Assembly: GCA_001179505.1 (NCBI GenBank)
Contig: CDMY01000260.1
Span: 1 to 63,859, forward strand
From: Vitrella brassicaformis
Lineage: Eukaryota > Sar > Vitrellaceae
Reading direction: 5' to 3'
Length of the DNA: 63,859 nt
Each line of letters opens with the position of its first letter. Position 1 is the stretch's first letter. The translations under genes were made by a program, and so were the position numbers. Positions 1-12,300 of the stretch are shown here, one piece after another. The notes under the pieces were generated by a model, which saw only the letters and a list, made by a program, of their open reading frames with translations, ran no database searches and was not told the DNA's origin.

Positions 1-595
1 CCCCCCCCAGGGAGACAGCTATGAGCAAGAAACACCAGATGGATCCACGAACGAGACACACTCATATACGTGCACACACATCTACACTTACGTGAACGCC
101 TCCATTAATCCACGACATGCTGGCTGCACAAACACACTCACGCACACATCTACACACACACACACACACACGCGCACACTGTTCACCGATGTGTGCATGA
201 AAGACGAACGCATTCACGCGCACACATTCACCAATTTTGTTCACAGCCACTCGCTATCGCGATGGCATGGCAGAGCAGGGATTGGCCCATGGGATGGCGA
301 GACATGCACTTGATGCATTGAGTGTCCTTGGTACAACTGAATGAATGGGCGGGCCATGAGATACACAATTATTTCCGGTGTTGATCAATTTCTCAATGTG
401 CCTCGTTCGCCTCACAGTGTTCTCGCTGTCTTTCTAGCCTGTCTGTCTGTCTGCTCTGTGCCTTGAAGCATCGGGAAGGAATGTCAGCCACGAAGAGGGC
501 CCGCCCGCTGATGCGATGCGTGTGGCCCGCTTCTTCACTTCACTACCAAATAGCCTCTCCAACCAAAGTCACCAACCAGCACACAAATTGATCGA
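1..595. other. No gene seen; CA-repeat-rich flank
   Basis: This stretch holds a (CA)n microsatellite near 150-180 and TCTG-type repeats near 435-455. Open frames on both strands are short and made of repeat-encoded residues. It is probably the 3' flank of the minus-strand gene whose stop codon is at 596. Confidence 0.5.
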
Positions 596-1323
596 TCAGA
601 TGTTCCGGAACACACGTGTCTCGCCAAAATCCTTACACACAGAGGACTCCTTGCGCGCGCCCCCGAAAGCACGCGACACCCACGAGCCGCCCTTCCCCGC
701 CTTTCTCACCCTCTCTCTGCACGAGACGTCCAGCAGCAGCGGCAGGGAGTCCACCATGCCCACTCGGCCGCATGACACCACGACGGTGTCCTCAAAGGAA
801 GCCCCTAGGTCCGCTAGCCGGCCGCCCGGGCCCATCTCGAGCGCTGCGGCGTGCTGCACACGCGCTGCTGAATCGGTCTCCCTCAACACAGTGTGCACCT
901 CGCTCCCTTGGGCCAGGTAAGATCCCTCAGTCTGCCGCATCTGCGAGTAGCGGATGTGCGCCTCGACTGCGTCGCGGCACAGCACATCGTCCAGCGAGCA
1001 CCGCTCCCTCTCGCTGCTGATGATGGTGACGCTGACACCCAAGCTGTCGCGCCAAGACAGCAGGTGGTCGCGGAAAGGCATATCGCGGAAGGTGCGGGCG
1101 CCGTGCAGGATCGAGACCGTTGTGAGATTTGTGCCGAACCAGCCGTCCCGTTCGAGCAGCTCCATTGTGGCGCGGACGCCGCTGAGGCCCACCCCTGTGC
1201 TGACGAAGACCAGGTGCTGCACTTTGCCGTTGTGTGGGTGGCTCATGAAGTCCATCAGGGGGTCCTGCATCGAGTTGACGAAGCCAACAATAGACGGATT
1301 GACATACACACTCCTCACCTGCA

Positions 1324-1359
<36 letters not shown>

Positions 1360-2414
1360 TGGTTTCGCCTCTTCCCTCTGGTCATCTGTGTGGGAGTGTG
1401 TGCTCCGTCGCTTACCCTGCCAGCCGGCATTGACCGCAAAGCCCGCGCAACCACTGTCACGTTCTCGTGGAGGGACTCATCCACCTGTTGGCTTAAGACC
1501 TCCAGCACACCAGGCGGGCCCGTGTTGGCAATGGCGTATGCCTGCTCGATGTGCCAGCCCTCGACAAACACCCTCGTGACGCCGCCGGGCTGATAAGTAG
1601 CCATGAGGGCGTCCCAGTGGGGCAACGACAAGTGCAGTGTGAGGTGCTGGATCGGGCCGTATGACACACGCTCGAGCCGATCGACAGCCAGGAAGTCATC
1701 TAGAGAACGGAAACGAAGACGATGACCGAAAGCATCAGGCGGCTGATTCCTCTCTCTCCCTCTCTCTCTCTGACCATCACAATCGCTCCCAAAGTAGTTG
1801 CAGGGACACTCGAGGACGCCGCACATGTAATTGCTGAAGTTGGCATGACGCGCAGCCACAGCAGGTTCGCACCTGTCGTCGCAGCACAGCAGGCCCTCGC
1901 CCAGCGGCTGAGGGTACCGATCCCGGCGGATCTCGGGGGGCAGGCACTCATCTCTGCAGGGCGAGCTGCCTATTGGAAAACCCTGGAACTGCATGAAGAA
2001 GCCACAGGGCAGCCTCGGCTTGTTGCCGCTCAAAACGTTGATCGACCTGCACCATGCAGCCAGTGCAGTGAAAGACATCCTGACCCCAGATCTGTGTGTG
2101 CGTCTTCCCACCATAGTTCACAGGAAGTTGTGCACAGCTCGCCTTGGCAGCTGTGGACGTTCCTATCGACAAAGCAGAGGGCTCCTTCCGGCGCCTCCCG
2201 ACACCATTCGCCACATGTCTGAAGTGCCACACACACACACACACACACCACACACACCCGAGCGCATCAACGTGCACCCATCTGTCTGTACAATCCATCC
2301 AGGTGCTGTGCCGCCTTGCGCACTGCACACCTGGTCGGGGAGGATGCGGAACGACGAGCCACAGGGGATGAGCCAGAAGAAGCCGAGAAGCAGCGCATCT
2401 ATCAACACACTCAT
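596..2414 (-). CDS. Secreted Cys-rich protein with ferredoxin-reductase-like (FNR) oxidoreductase module
   Basis: This gene has at least five exons. The first begins MSVLIDALLLGFFWLIPCG at 2414, a plausible signal peptide; an upstream ATG at 2441 is possible. The next two coding stretches (about 2230-1800) are Cys-rich and end in an EGF-like CPCNYFGSDC. The exon at 1699-1416 carries EQAYAIAN, which fits the flavin-binding strand of FNR-type reductases. The exon at 1318-596 carries STGVGLSG, LHGARTFRDMPFRD and SCGRVGMVDSLP, which match the order of nucleotide-binding motifs in that family. The usual Pro of GTGxxP and the CGPP motif are altered, so activity is uncertain. The intron at 1317-1415 has an acceptor ending in (TG)n-CAG and contains (GA)n. 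A secreted redox enzyme is the inference. Family placement of the C-terminal half is fairly firm; the N-terminal exon junctions are less so. Confidence 0.6.
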
Positions 2415-2607
2415 TGTACAATGCAGCTGCATCATACACAATACACAGACAGAACAGATCTGGGCCTAACGGCGCGTTCGGCCAGATCTCAATGGCGAGC
2501 TCAAGAAGCAAACCCTAAAACCCCACAGATGGACGACGAGAAAACTTCTAAATTCTCATCCTTCCCATCCCACCCACTCCCCTTCTTCACCCAATGGTGA
2601 CACCATC

Positions 2608-5600
2608 ATGACAGAGTCAGCCTGCCACTCGGTCCCTCTCACCGGTGAGGGACACCCTGTTCACCCCAGGGACTTCCGCTTGTCGGCTGCTGCTGAGGAT
2701 CCGCCATTGGACGAGTCGGCTGTCATTGTCCGGCCAGTTTTAGAGGCCGTCTTCGCCCGACGCCTCAGGCGGCCGGGCAGCGTCGCACGGACCTTCCCTC
2801 GGGGACTTCCAGATTTTGAATACCTCGGTAAGCCTGGCAGACAAGCAAACACTTCACGGTTCCTTCTGTTTCACTGTGTCTGTTGTGTATATGAATGCAG
2901 TCAGGTTTCGCACGCAGTCGCCCCGGGGCATCAAGTGGCTTCCCTACGAGAAGCTGGCGTACAGCACGGGCTCTCTCCGGTTGCTGGACACGTTCAGCGC
3001 TGATGCGAACGCGCGTGAGAGCGATGGCGCGAGCGCTGACCCCGTAGTCGACGGTGTGGGGGGGCCTCTGGTTGAGCGCGTCATCGACAGTAGTGGTGTG
3101 TGCGCGGATCTCGCACCCGCCCTGCCCGACTGGCTGAGGGAGTGCCATAGCATTCTGGGCGCCCTTGTCACTTTCCAGAGGAGCGGGGTAAGGACAGACG
3201 CACTCACGCACACGTAGAGCACTGCTGGATGGATGGATGTGTGTGGTGCGTGTCTGTCTGTGTTGGCAGGTGTACTATTGTTTGCCGTTTCTGACCGATC
3301 GCAACCGGCCGCCCGACTGGCCGTTCACCATCAAGCATGACATGTGCCTCCAGACGATCGCCAGGAAGATCAGACTGCAGGAGTATACAGATGAGAAGGT
3401 ACACACGCAGCTCGTTCACCACACGAGCGCTCTTGCATTGTGTTTCTTTCCATCGTGTGGGTGTTGTGACGTCTGTCAGGGCTTCTGGAACGATCTGGAT
3501 CGCATTTGGAAGAATGTCAGCCTCTACTACGGCGTCTGTGGCGCTGTCCCCGCCAGGGCACGGCTGCTAAAGGCCCTGGCGGAGAAGGTGCGCAAAAACC
3601 GACAGACCAATGCAGCAGTCACTATGGATGCGGTGCGTTTGGCTGGCCTTTCTCTCTCGATGTGTGATATGCAGCTGCGTGAAGAGGCGTCGGCGCCGAC
3701 AAACAGACGGCCCCAAGGTGCCCCCCTGCCATATGTGGATGATTATGAGGGCATCACGACGTCGGAGGCCATCCAGCACGTCACGTACTGCTCGCGGACC
3801 GCCCAGCCAGTGGACCTCTATCTCGTCAAGTGGACGGTGCGCACCCGCACGACGCACGGCATGATTGAGGCGTTACAGAACGCATCCGCCCATGTGTGCA
3901 TTAATGTCTGTCTGTCTGTCTGTAGGGGTTGAGTGAGTCCCAGTGCACATGGGAGATTCTTGATCCGCTCCGAGAGGACCCCCGCACACGGCAGGCCATC
4001 GCTGAGTGCACGGCCAGGTACCTGTTTCACACCTCCCCAGCAGACCCACACGCCGGTACCTCCGCCCCATCAGCCCATCCCCCTCCCCCTCCCCCACCCG
4101 CACCGCCCGTCTACGACGGCAAATCACTGGATGGCTGGTACGCTGGCACGCGGCGGCCAGCGTATCACCCATCCAGTGATTTGCCGTCGGCTCCAACTGC
4201 TCCACCCTCATTCAAGAGTGCGCTCAGGGGCATCTTCACCAGCAGCAGTGGAAGCACCACTTCCAGCCAGAGGCAGCAGCAGCAGCAGCAGCAGCCGAGC
4301 AGCGCGGCAGCATCCACCGCAGCCAGCCCAGGAGAGAGGCAAGAGAAAGGGCAAGGGCAAGGGCAAGGGCAAGGGCAGCGGGAGGGCAACACGCGACATT
4401 TGCGCTGGGTGCGGCAGAAGGCCCGTGACCCATTTCTTAAACCTTGGTGCGACGCGGTGTTGAAGCTATGTTCCGGGCCGTTGATGCAGCCGCGCCACGC
4501 GACCCTGGCCATGATGGTTGGCGGGCTGCTGCTCACGCCCGAAGAGGGGCAGGGGCGCCTGCATGCGCTGCTGATGGCGGGGCTGCAACTGGCGGCCCGG
4601 AGCGGCGACGTGTGGGAGGCCGACGACCCTTGCTATGAGCTGATCGCCCTGCTTATCTACGACCGTCGAGTGGCCGTGGACACCGTCATGGACTGCATTG
4701 CGTCGACGTGCATTCCGCTGCGGGCGCTCAGCGCGCTCAGTCCCGACACAGAGACAGCTGAGATCCAGTCGATGGTGGGCCCCTTTGCGGTCGTGCTCAG
4801 GGCCACATGGCAGCCATTCGAGGACCTCCACCCCATCAATGTGGCCTACGAGGGCCCCATGGCACGGTTCGCCGCCGTCCTGCAGAAGGCCATGAGTGGG
4901 GTCAAAGACAGAAGGGACCTCACGGCGCTGCTCTCGCTGGATAGGAAACGGCGGGACGAAATGCGGCCGTCGGCGGGAGACGCAGAGGACTTCAAGCGCG
5001 ACCTCCGCGCCGTGGAGGACAACGCCGTGTGTGAGGAGGTGAAATACCGTCTGATTGTCGATGCGGCCAAGAGCGGGCTGTGGTCCAAGCCGCCCCGTCA
5101 ATTGACCTTCCCCGAGTACGTCAGCCATTGGGAGGCGGCGGCTCAGGCGGCCCTGCCAGGCTATCGCGAGTGTGTCGATCGGCACCTGCCTGCCGCCATT
5201 GAAGCCTGCCGGAACGGCCAGATGGAAAGGTTCGGGACCGTCAGGTTTGTGGCGGGGGGTCTGACCGCCATGGGCTACTCACCGCAGGCAATCCGGCGGA
5301 TGAGTGACAAGAGGGCCGACCAGCTGATGGCGGATTTCTTCCGAGACCTGCTGACCAAACGGGTCAGGGAGCGAGTCATTCGGCCGACCCTGTGCCCATC
5401 CATCCATCCATCCATCAATCCATGTGTGTGTGTGCAGGGTGAGAAGTGGGCGAGTCGGATAAATTGGCGATCCGACGCTGTGAGTCGAGATTCCCAGCTG
5501 GCGGTGCTCATGTGGGTCCAGCAGGCCTGTCTCAAGCGAGAATACGTCAGTGCACCTTTCCCCCCCTCCCCCCGACTCACATCACAATCTCTCACACACG

Positions 5601-7468
5601 CTCACACACACGTGTGTGCATCTTGATCTGATCGCTGTTTCAGGGCATTGAGTCGAGCCCCCCTTCAAGCCGGCCCTGGGAATTCCTGTCGTATCTGTCG
5701 CCCGAAACACTTCCAAGACACCAGCAGCAGCCGGCCACACCAGCAGCAGCCAGCAGCAGCAGCAGCGGCACGTTAGCTGAGTCGCAGCTCGTGCAGAATC
5801 TGCAGCACCACATCGGCAAGTTCTCCGTCTCCCAGGCGGCGGAGCTGTGCCTCATCAAGCTGCTCGTGGCGCTGTGCAAGACGCCTGTGGATGGGAGAGA
5901 GAGAGCGGTGAGGCGGCTGGTCAGAAGCGAGCTCAGCAAGATGGTGAAAATGTCGCGGGCTGACCCCCTCGACCGACCCTTCTGCCCCACATGTGAGAAG
6001 TGACGGATGTGGGCACTCAAAACAGGACAAAGGCAACGCGACACTGCCCCTGTGTGTGTGTGTGTGTGCGTGTGCTTGCTGCCATCAGGCATGGCAGACA
6101 TAGAGGAAGGTATGGAGGACATCTCTGTGCGCGACGATGAGTACGAGCCGGCCCTGCAGCAGATTGAGGCCGAGTACAAGCTGCTCATGGTTATGGCACC
6201 CCAAGACATCAGTGCCAATGCCAGTACTACTGACACACGGCCCCTCTCAGCCGCGGTCAGCCGCATCATGTCGGCCGCCTGGCGCCCCGCCAAGACCGAT
6301 GAGATCTTCATCAGGGCCGACATCCGACACGCCGCGGCCTATGTGGCCAAGCTCAATGACGCCATCACCGGCATCAGCTGGGAGGACATCACAGCAATGT
6401 TCCAGCTCCAGAGAGAGGCGCTCGACGGGCTGAGAAACAAAATCAGCGACCTGTGTGAAGGGACTCGCGTCAAAGAGATGGAGAGGGAATACGTGGCACG
6501 GTGAGCAGACGAGAATAGACAGCAGGGAGCGATGAGGAGGGAGGGTGGATGGATGGATGTGTGTGTGCAGGTTGAAGTACCTCTACGCCAAGACGGCGTC
6601 AGCAGAGGAGATCCTGCGCATCTTTCTTGCCCTCAAGGAGCAAAGAGCGTCACCGCCCCCTGCCCCTCGCACCTGGTCGGCCGACACCTACACCCAGTTC
6701 CGCAGGATGGTGGCCGACGAGGTGCTCAACGGTTACCGAGCCGCCATCTCGGCCAATCTTAAGCCGATGATCGCCGCAGCGGACCTCAGCTCCTGGGACG
6801 TGTTGCTGGCCGCACTGGGCTACGACCCTGCTGCGATAGAGGGCGCCCCGGTCGGTAAGCGGCTTGAGATTGTGGAGGACTTCTTGAATGACGCGCTGCT
6901 GCATGGTGGGGAGCGGTGGAAGGGCCGACTGCCGTTCAAGAAGATCGCGCCATCAAAGATCGTCTTCTGCGTTCGGTCGGCACACCACAAGACGTTGCTC
7001 CGGGTGAGCTACAGGGAGAGAGAGAGGGAGAGGGGATTCATCTGTGTGTCTGTGGTAGTATCTCTCTATCCATCAGGAGCACAAGAGCAAGGAGTGGCAT
7101 TTTCGATCGGCGATGCCCAAAGGCGACGAGCAGGACGACGCCCACATCGACCGGCCATGCTGCTATAAGTACGCACGCAGCCACCCATCCCCCCCCTCCC
7201 CCACACACACACGTGTACCCCTCCCTCCCTCCCTCTCTCTCTCTGTCTGTGTGTGTGTGTGTGTGCAGGTGCAACAAGGAGCTGTGTCTGCGGCGGTACA
7301 CGGGCAAGGCGCATCTCGCGGACGCCTGCCGGCTGCGTGTGGAGTACCTCGAGAAGGTCGACGAACAGCAGTCATCTTTGGGAGGCCGCCAGCGGGACAT
7401 TCGCACGGCCCTCGCAGAAGCCAAGAGCGAATACACCAAGGCCATGCAGGATCGGGGTCAGTGAGCAC

Positions 7469-7499
<31 letters not shown>

Positions 7500-8617
7500 A
7501 CCGCACCCATAATTGTATGTGTGTGTGCAATGATTGCAGACGACTGTGCCGTCCGTCTGGTCGGTTTTCCCGACTCTGACTCAGAAGAGGGCGAGCTCGA
7601 CGGCGATCAATCCTCATCTGCACCGTCACCCGTTGCAGCCATCAGGCCCGGTTTGGCCCCACACAAGCACCAGCAGGAGCAGCAGCAGAAAGGCCGTCGA
7701 AAGCCGCCCCAGCAGCAGCAGCAGCAGCAGCCCGTGAGTGCGGCAGACGAAGCCCGAGCCAAGAAGGCCGAGAGGCAGTTGCTGCGCGAGATCGGCGAGC
7801 ATGTCAGCGACTCTGACGATGACATTGGTGCAGATGCAGAGGCACATCTGCAGCAACAAGACGAGGGCGGGGCTGTTGTCTCTGCGGCGGCGGCGGCGGC
7901 GGCCTCTACCAAGAAGAAGCGCAATCGGCGCAAGAACAAGGCAGCCAAGCCGCCCTCGCCCTCGCCCCCTCCCTCTCCCTCTCCCGACCATTGTTGTCCG
8001 CTATCCACCAGGCCTGATGCCACTGATAATGTCAAGCCGGGCGACACACACACGGCCACGGCCACGCCCCACCCCTCCCAGCCATCCTCTGTGCCATCGG
8101 TGCCACTAGACCCGCCGCACCAGCTCGTCGATGATGTCAATGAGCCGCCCTGCCCACAGCAGACGCAGCCTCAGCTGCCGGCGTCATCACCCAGCAGCCA
8201 ACGTGAGGGTGGTGGCGAGGGTGAGGGTGAGGGAGGGGAGGGGACAGAGGGGCCTGCAGCGGCTTGCCCCATCAGGGCGGTCTCTGAGGACGACGTGTCG
8301 CGTCAGAAGGAGACGCTTGTGGGCTTGCTGCAGCAGGTGCAGGAGCTGTCAAAACAAAACGACACGTAGGGAACTATCAGACACCGGACAGACAGACAGA
8401 CAGACCGACAAACACAACAACCAACATCCCCCGTGTGTGTGTGGTTGTAAGCAGGTTGTCTGACCGTGTGTTGGGATCCGATGACTTGTCGGTGCTGACG
8501 GCGTCTGCCGATGACATTCGGGCGGAGATTGCCCGCCTGCGGTCGCTGGAGGGTCAGATACACCAGCGCATCGGCCGCCTGATGTGCTCTGGGACGGGCA
8601 GCACACGGGCCGCCTGA
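2608..8617 (+). CDS. Large chromodomain-containing protein
   Basis: This is a gene of about twelve exons. The ATG at 2608 opens an exon ending at a GTAAGC donor after 2827. A chromodomain is created by splicing: the exon ending LYLVKWT (near 3836) joins GLSESQCTWE after the (TCTG)n-TAG acceptor at 3929. LVKW-x-GL-x-x-x-x-CTWE is the diagnostic chromodomain core that binds methylated histone tails. The N-terminal ~350 residues and the long helical region after the chromodomain (about 4400-5540, 5645-6500, 6570-7010) match no family I recognise. A Cys/His cluster (CCYKCNKELCLRRY) lies across the junction 7170/7269. An acidic, Gln/Ala/Pro-rich tail follows. There is no SNF2 helicase, so it is not a full CHD remodeller. 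The last exon ends IGRLMCSGTGSTRAA at 8617. A nuclear chromatin-reader role is inferred. Exon coordinates are approximate; a 42-nt in-frame segment at 3631-3672 may be an intron. Confidence 0.7.
4114..4189. repeat. Near-perfect hairpin: 33-nt arms, 10-nt loop, inside a coding exon
   Basis: The left arm is 4114-4146 and the right arm 4157-4189. They are reverse complements at 31 of 33 positions around a 10-nt spacer. The hairpin sits in the open frame just after a poly-Pro stretch, in the exon following the chromodomain. Confidence 0.85.
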
Positions 8618-9016
8618 CTGAGATGGGTAGTGTGCAAACGTTGCCCGACTCACTCACAGATAGGTGGATGTGCTCATGTGGTATGTCTGCGTCGACCGAC
8701 TCGACTCGATGGATGTATGGGTGGTTAAATAAGACAGGTCAGTCACAGTGATGTCTGTCGAATGATGATTGATGCGATTGTGACAACAAAGCCTTCCATG
8801 GGCATGTCCTCCTCATCGCATGCATTGTCTGTCCATGAGCATGTGTGACCTGTCTGTCTCTGTGCACGGTCTGTGACCATGGCACCACAGAGACGGACGG
8901 GTGGCACAGGCACAGACACACCCACTCACTCACTCAGACCATGGCATCTACACACCACACACACACGCATCCTCTAGATGGAGAGACAACTCGCCACAGC
9001 TGCCACAGCTGTAGTG
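8514..9016. repeat. Segmental duplication, copy A
   Basis: This segment matches 17850-18353 in the same orientation at a constant offset of 9336-9337 bases with only a scatter of substitutions. It covers the last ~33 codons of the chromodomain gene, its stop codon and about 400 bases of 3' flank. Weaker similarity continues to about 9060. Confidence 0.92.
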
Positions 9017-9333
9017 GATGTGGAAACGGCACGACATGACACGGCACAACACACATCCACATGCACATGCATGCCCACGTCGCAGACTCTCAGACGAGAG
9101 ATGATGGTCGATGTGCATCATCATGTATTGTCAAAGGTGCAGACACGCACCCTCCACGCGACGCGTGAAACGGGGAGATGTCGCATGAATGATTCATTCC
9201 AGCCGTCTTGTGTTATGGTTCTTGCACACGCATAAACAGGACGCCCTTTCGGAGCCATTGCGTTCATCGCAGTCACGAGAGCCACTCGGAGAGAGTCGTG
9301 TGTACGAATACGTAGGAGTTCCAACATTCCTTC
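9017..9333. other. Intergenic, convergent gene ends
   Basis: I see no gene here. It lies between the end of the duplicated segment and the stop codon of the minus-strand TLDc gene at 9334-9336. Frames in it are short and show no conserved motif. Confidence 0.45.
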
Positions 9334-12300
9334 CTACTCCAGCGTTAAACACAAAACGTCATCAGCCATGAATATCGCACTACCACCCGGCAGAGCCCGT
9401 CCATCCTCATTCCTCCTTCCCTGATAGCCGTCAGGCACGTCACGCTTTGGGATGACCTGATGACACTGACGCACGTCATCGCACCCATAAGCCAAAGACA
9501 GCGCGCCAGAATAGGGAGAGGCCAGCTCAAGCTTTCCCCGCCCATCCACTGCCCCCTCTGGAGCAAGGACACGCACTCGGTCAGGACAATCCCAGGAAGG
9601 GACGGGGATTGTCCTGGGCCGGTCGTCACCGAAGTGGCCGGAGAGGAAGAACAGCTTCACTGCGCAATAGTACTCCTTCTCCATTGCGGTGCCGTCCGGC
9701 AGCTTGATGCCGAGACTCATGGTGGCGCCGAGGACAGCGGGGCCCTTCATGACGAGGAACACCAGAGGGCTCGCATCGCCGACACAGCGCACCAAATCAC
9801 TGAAGCGATGCCAGCCAGCTGAGGCCCTGTAATGAAGACATGCATCAGTGCATTAGAATATCCAGCGGACGGAATGCACGAGCACCTGCATAGCAGCTTC
9901 AGTTTGCGGTTTTGCCAGCTTCGTGGCAGGACACTTGACAGAGCCACCGCCTCCTGAATACTCAGGCCGCTGCCCTTGGGCACCTGCAGACAAATCAATG
10001 CAAACGTCTCTCTCCGGTGTGTGGCTGTGTGGGTGTGTCTGTCTTCGACCTCGAATGGAGGCCGCCAAGAGTGTCCGTCCGCGCGAAGGACTTCGAGCTC
10101 ATCAGCTATGATCGTCTCACCCTGACCCGGCACCACTGCACGATGGCACCTGCGCAGATCCGCCGAAGGACCGACATGTGGGATATAGCTCGACCACTGT
10201 CTTCGCTGCTTGAAATCGCTGTAACCCAGCTGCCAAATCCCCAACTTCAACTTCGACCGGCCGCCTTGTCCATCTTCTTCGTCACACACCAGCTTCTCAA
10301 GCCCAGCGACAGACACGCGTTGGTCGGGGCGACAGCCGTAGATCATGGTCGGCTTGTCGAAGGGGCCGATGAGAGAGAAATGCGTCATCTCGCAGGAGTA
10401 TGAGTGGAAGCTACCGGCCTTCGGGAGCGTCAGACCGCCGTCGATGTAGATGCCGGAGACACAGCAATCCTTCCTAATGATGAACACGATGCTGCTCGCA
10501 CCACCCACATGTCTCATGAGATCACCATACTGCCAGCCATGGACAGATCCCCTACGAATGCCAACGGAGAGAGTGGGCGATTGACGACTCTGCAAGAGTG
10601 TACCTGTGTGTACCTGTATAACAACGTGAATGTGCACTCCTTGAAAGTGGATGGCACCAACATCGAGTGCAGCTTCGCAGACTGGGACTCAGTCAGACTA
10701 CTCCCAGCGATCAACTACCATCAGAAGGAAGCACACAGACGTGCAGGGCGATGCCTGAATGATGCCAGACATGTGTTATATGCGTCTCACCTGCGTGTTG
10801 TCTTCGCCCTCGTCTGTCGTGGTTCGAGTTGACAGCACACTGACGTCACCAGCCTCACCATCAGACACGTCAATCACGTCACCATCCACCTGATGGCAAA
10901 ACAGAGAACAACAAGATGAGCTGTGCACCGGCTGTCTTCTTTGTCTGTCTGACCTCTGGTACGTCGCTCAGCAGATCGTCAGCAGTGACGCTGCGTACGG
11001 GCTTGGCCGCGGACCGAGATGAGACCTGAATAGAGGACAAGACAAACAGCAGTGGCTGTACGGACTTCACTCGCCTCAACACATTGCTCACCACAGACGG
11101 GGCGCTCTTGAGAAAATGTGGATCATCGTTTCTCCTGGGGATCTGTTTGCGCCTTTCCCCGCTCTCCGTCCTCGTGTCCAGGGGATGCTGATGCTGAGGG
11201 AAACAAACACGCAATTGACTCCCTAATCCAGTTCCTCATTCTCAGCAGTTTACCTCCATAGTGTCAACGCTTTGCGAATGCTGCTCCGACTGCTGGTCAG
11301 CGGCACGACCAGCTGCGCCAGCTGGACGCGTGATCATCTGCAGAGCACAGAGGACATGAAGTGAGCCTTCTTTGTCTCTGCGATCTGGTGCACGACGCAT
11401 CTACCGGTTGGCCTGCTTCCATATCATCGCCGAGCCCCTCATCAATCGGCTCCATCTACACGACACACACTCATGCACCCGTGAATGTGTACCTGCATTC
11501 AACTGCGCCTACCAGGCTCTCAAGGGCAGGTTGAGCTCCGCACGGCGCAGCTGCAGCTGCGGAGGGAATCTCGCCAGACACTGAACAAGATGGCCGGCAC
11601 GATGTGTCTTGCGGGGAACCCTGATGCGCCCGCATGTCATCCGACTGCACGCACATCACACCCTCGGCATGAGACAGGTACAGAAATCCAGTCTCTCTCG
11701 CCTACTGTAAAGTCGTCAAGGATGTCTAAAGGAGATTGGAACCCTATAGCAGCAGCAGCACACGATGCAGGTACGTGCGGGCTCTCGCCGAACAACGAGC
11801 GTGATGGCGAATATCGGTTGGAACCGAAAGGGTCGTAGAGGTTGTTGGCCTCGTTGTCTTGGCTGGACGGCATGGGGCCGATCATGCGATCGATCGACAC
11901 AAGAGGCGGGGCGTCCTGCAGACCGTTCTCCTCGTTCCCATCATGTGCTGCTCCGGCTGCTGGTGGTGGTGGGAGGCCATCGTCTGGCGGCTGGTGTGCT
12001 CCTGCTGCTGCTTGTGGTGCAAGTGGGAGATAGGGCGGCTGTTGCGATTGCAGCTGCGGCGATCCATACTGCCATGGACCTACACCGACATTGCCGTTCA
12101 CCGGGCAGGTGCACTGGGGAGCGGCTGTGGGGTGCAGACCGGGCGAGTTCGCCGGCTGCTGGTAGGGAGGGACTGCTTGAGGGACCGGCGCATAGCCGTT
12201 CGTCGGACTCATGTACCCCCACCCATTGGCAGCGCCGCCATCACCATATGGGTGGCGCTGAAGGACTGCCTGAAGAGATGCTGGAGCGGACTGCCTGAAG

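Noticed and set aside
2608-8617. Full CHD-type remodeller
   Set aside because: A chromodomain is clear, but no SNF2 helicase motifs (DEAH, QxxGRxxR) occur in any frame of the gene.
8739-8933. Identical minus-strand frames at 8739-8933 and 18075-18269
   Set aside because: They are identical only because both lie in the segmental duplication; they carry no family motif and sit in the 3' flank of a gene.
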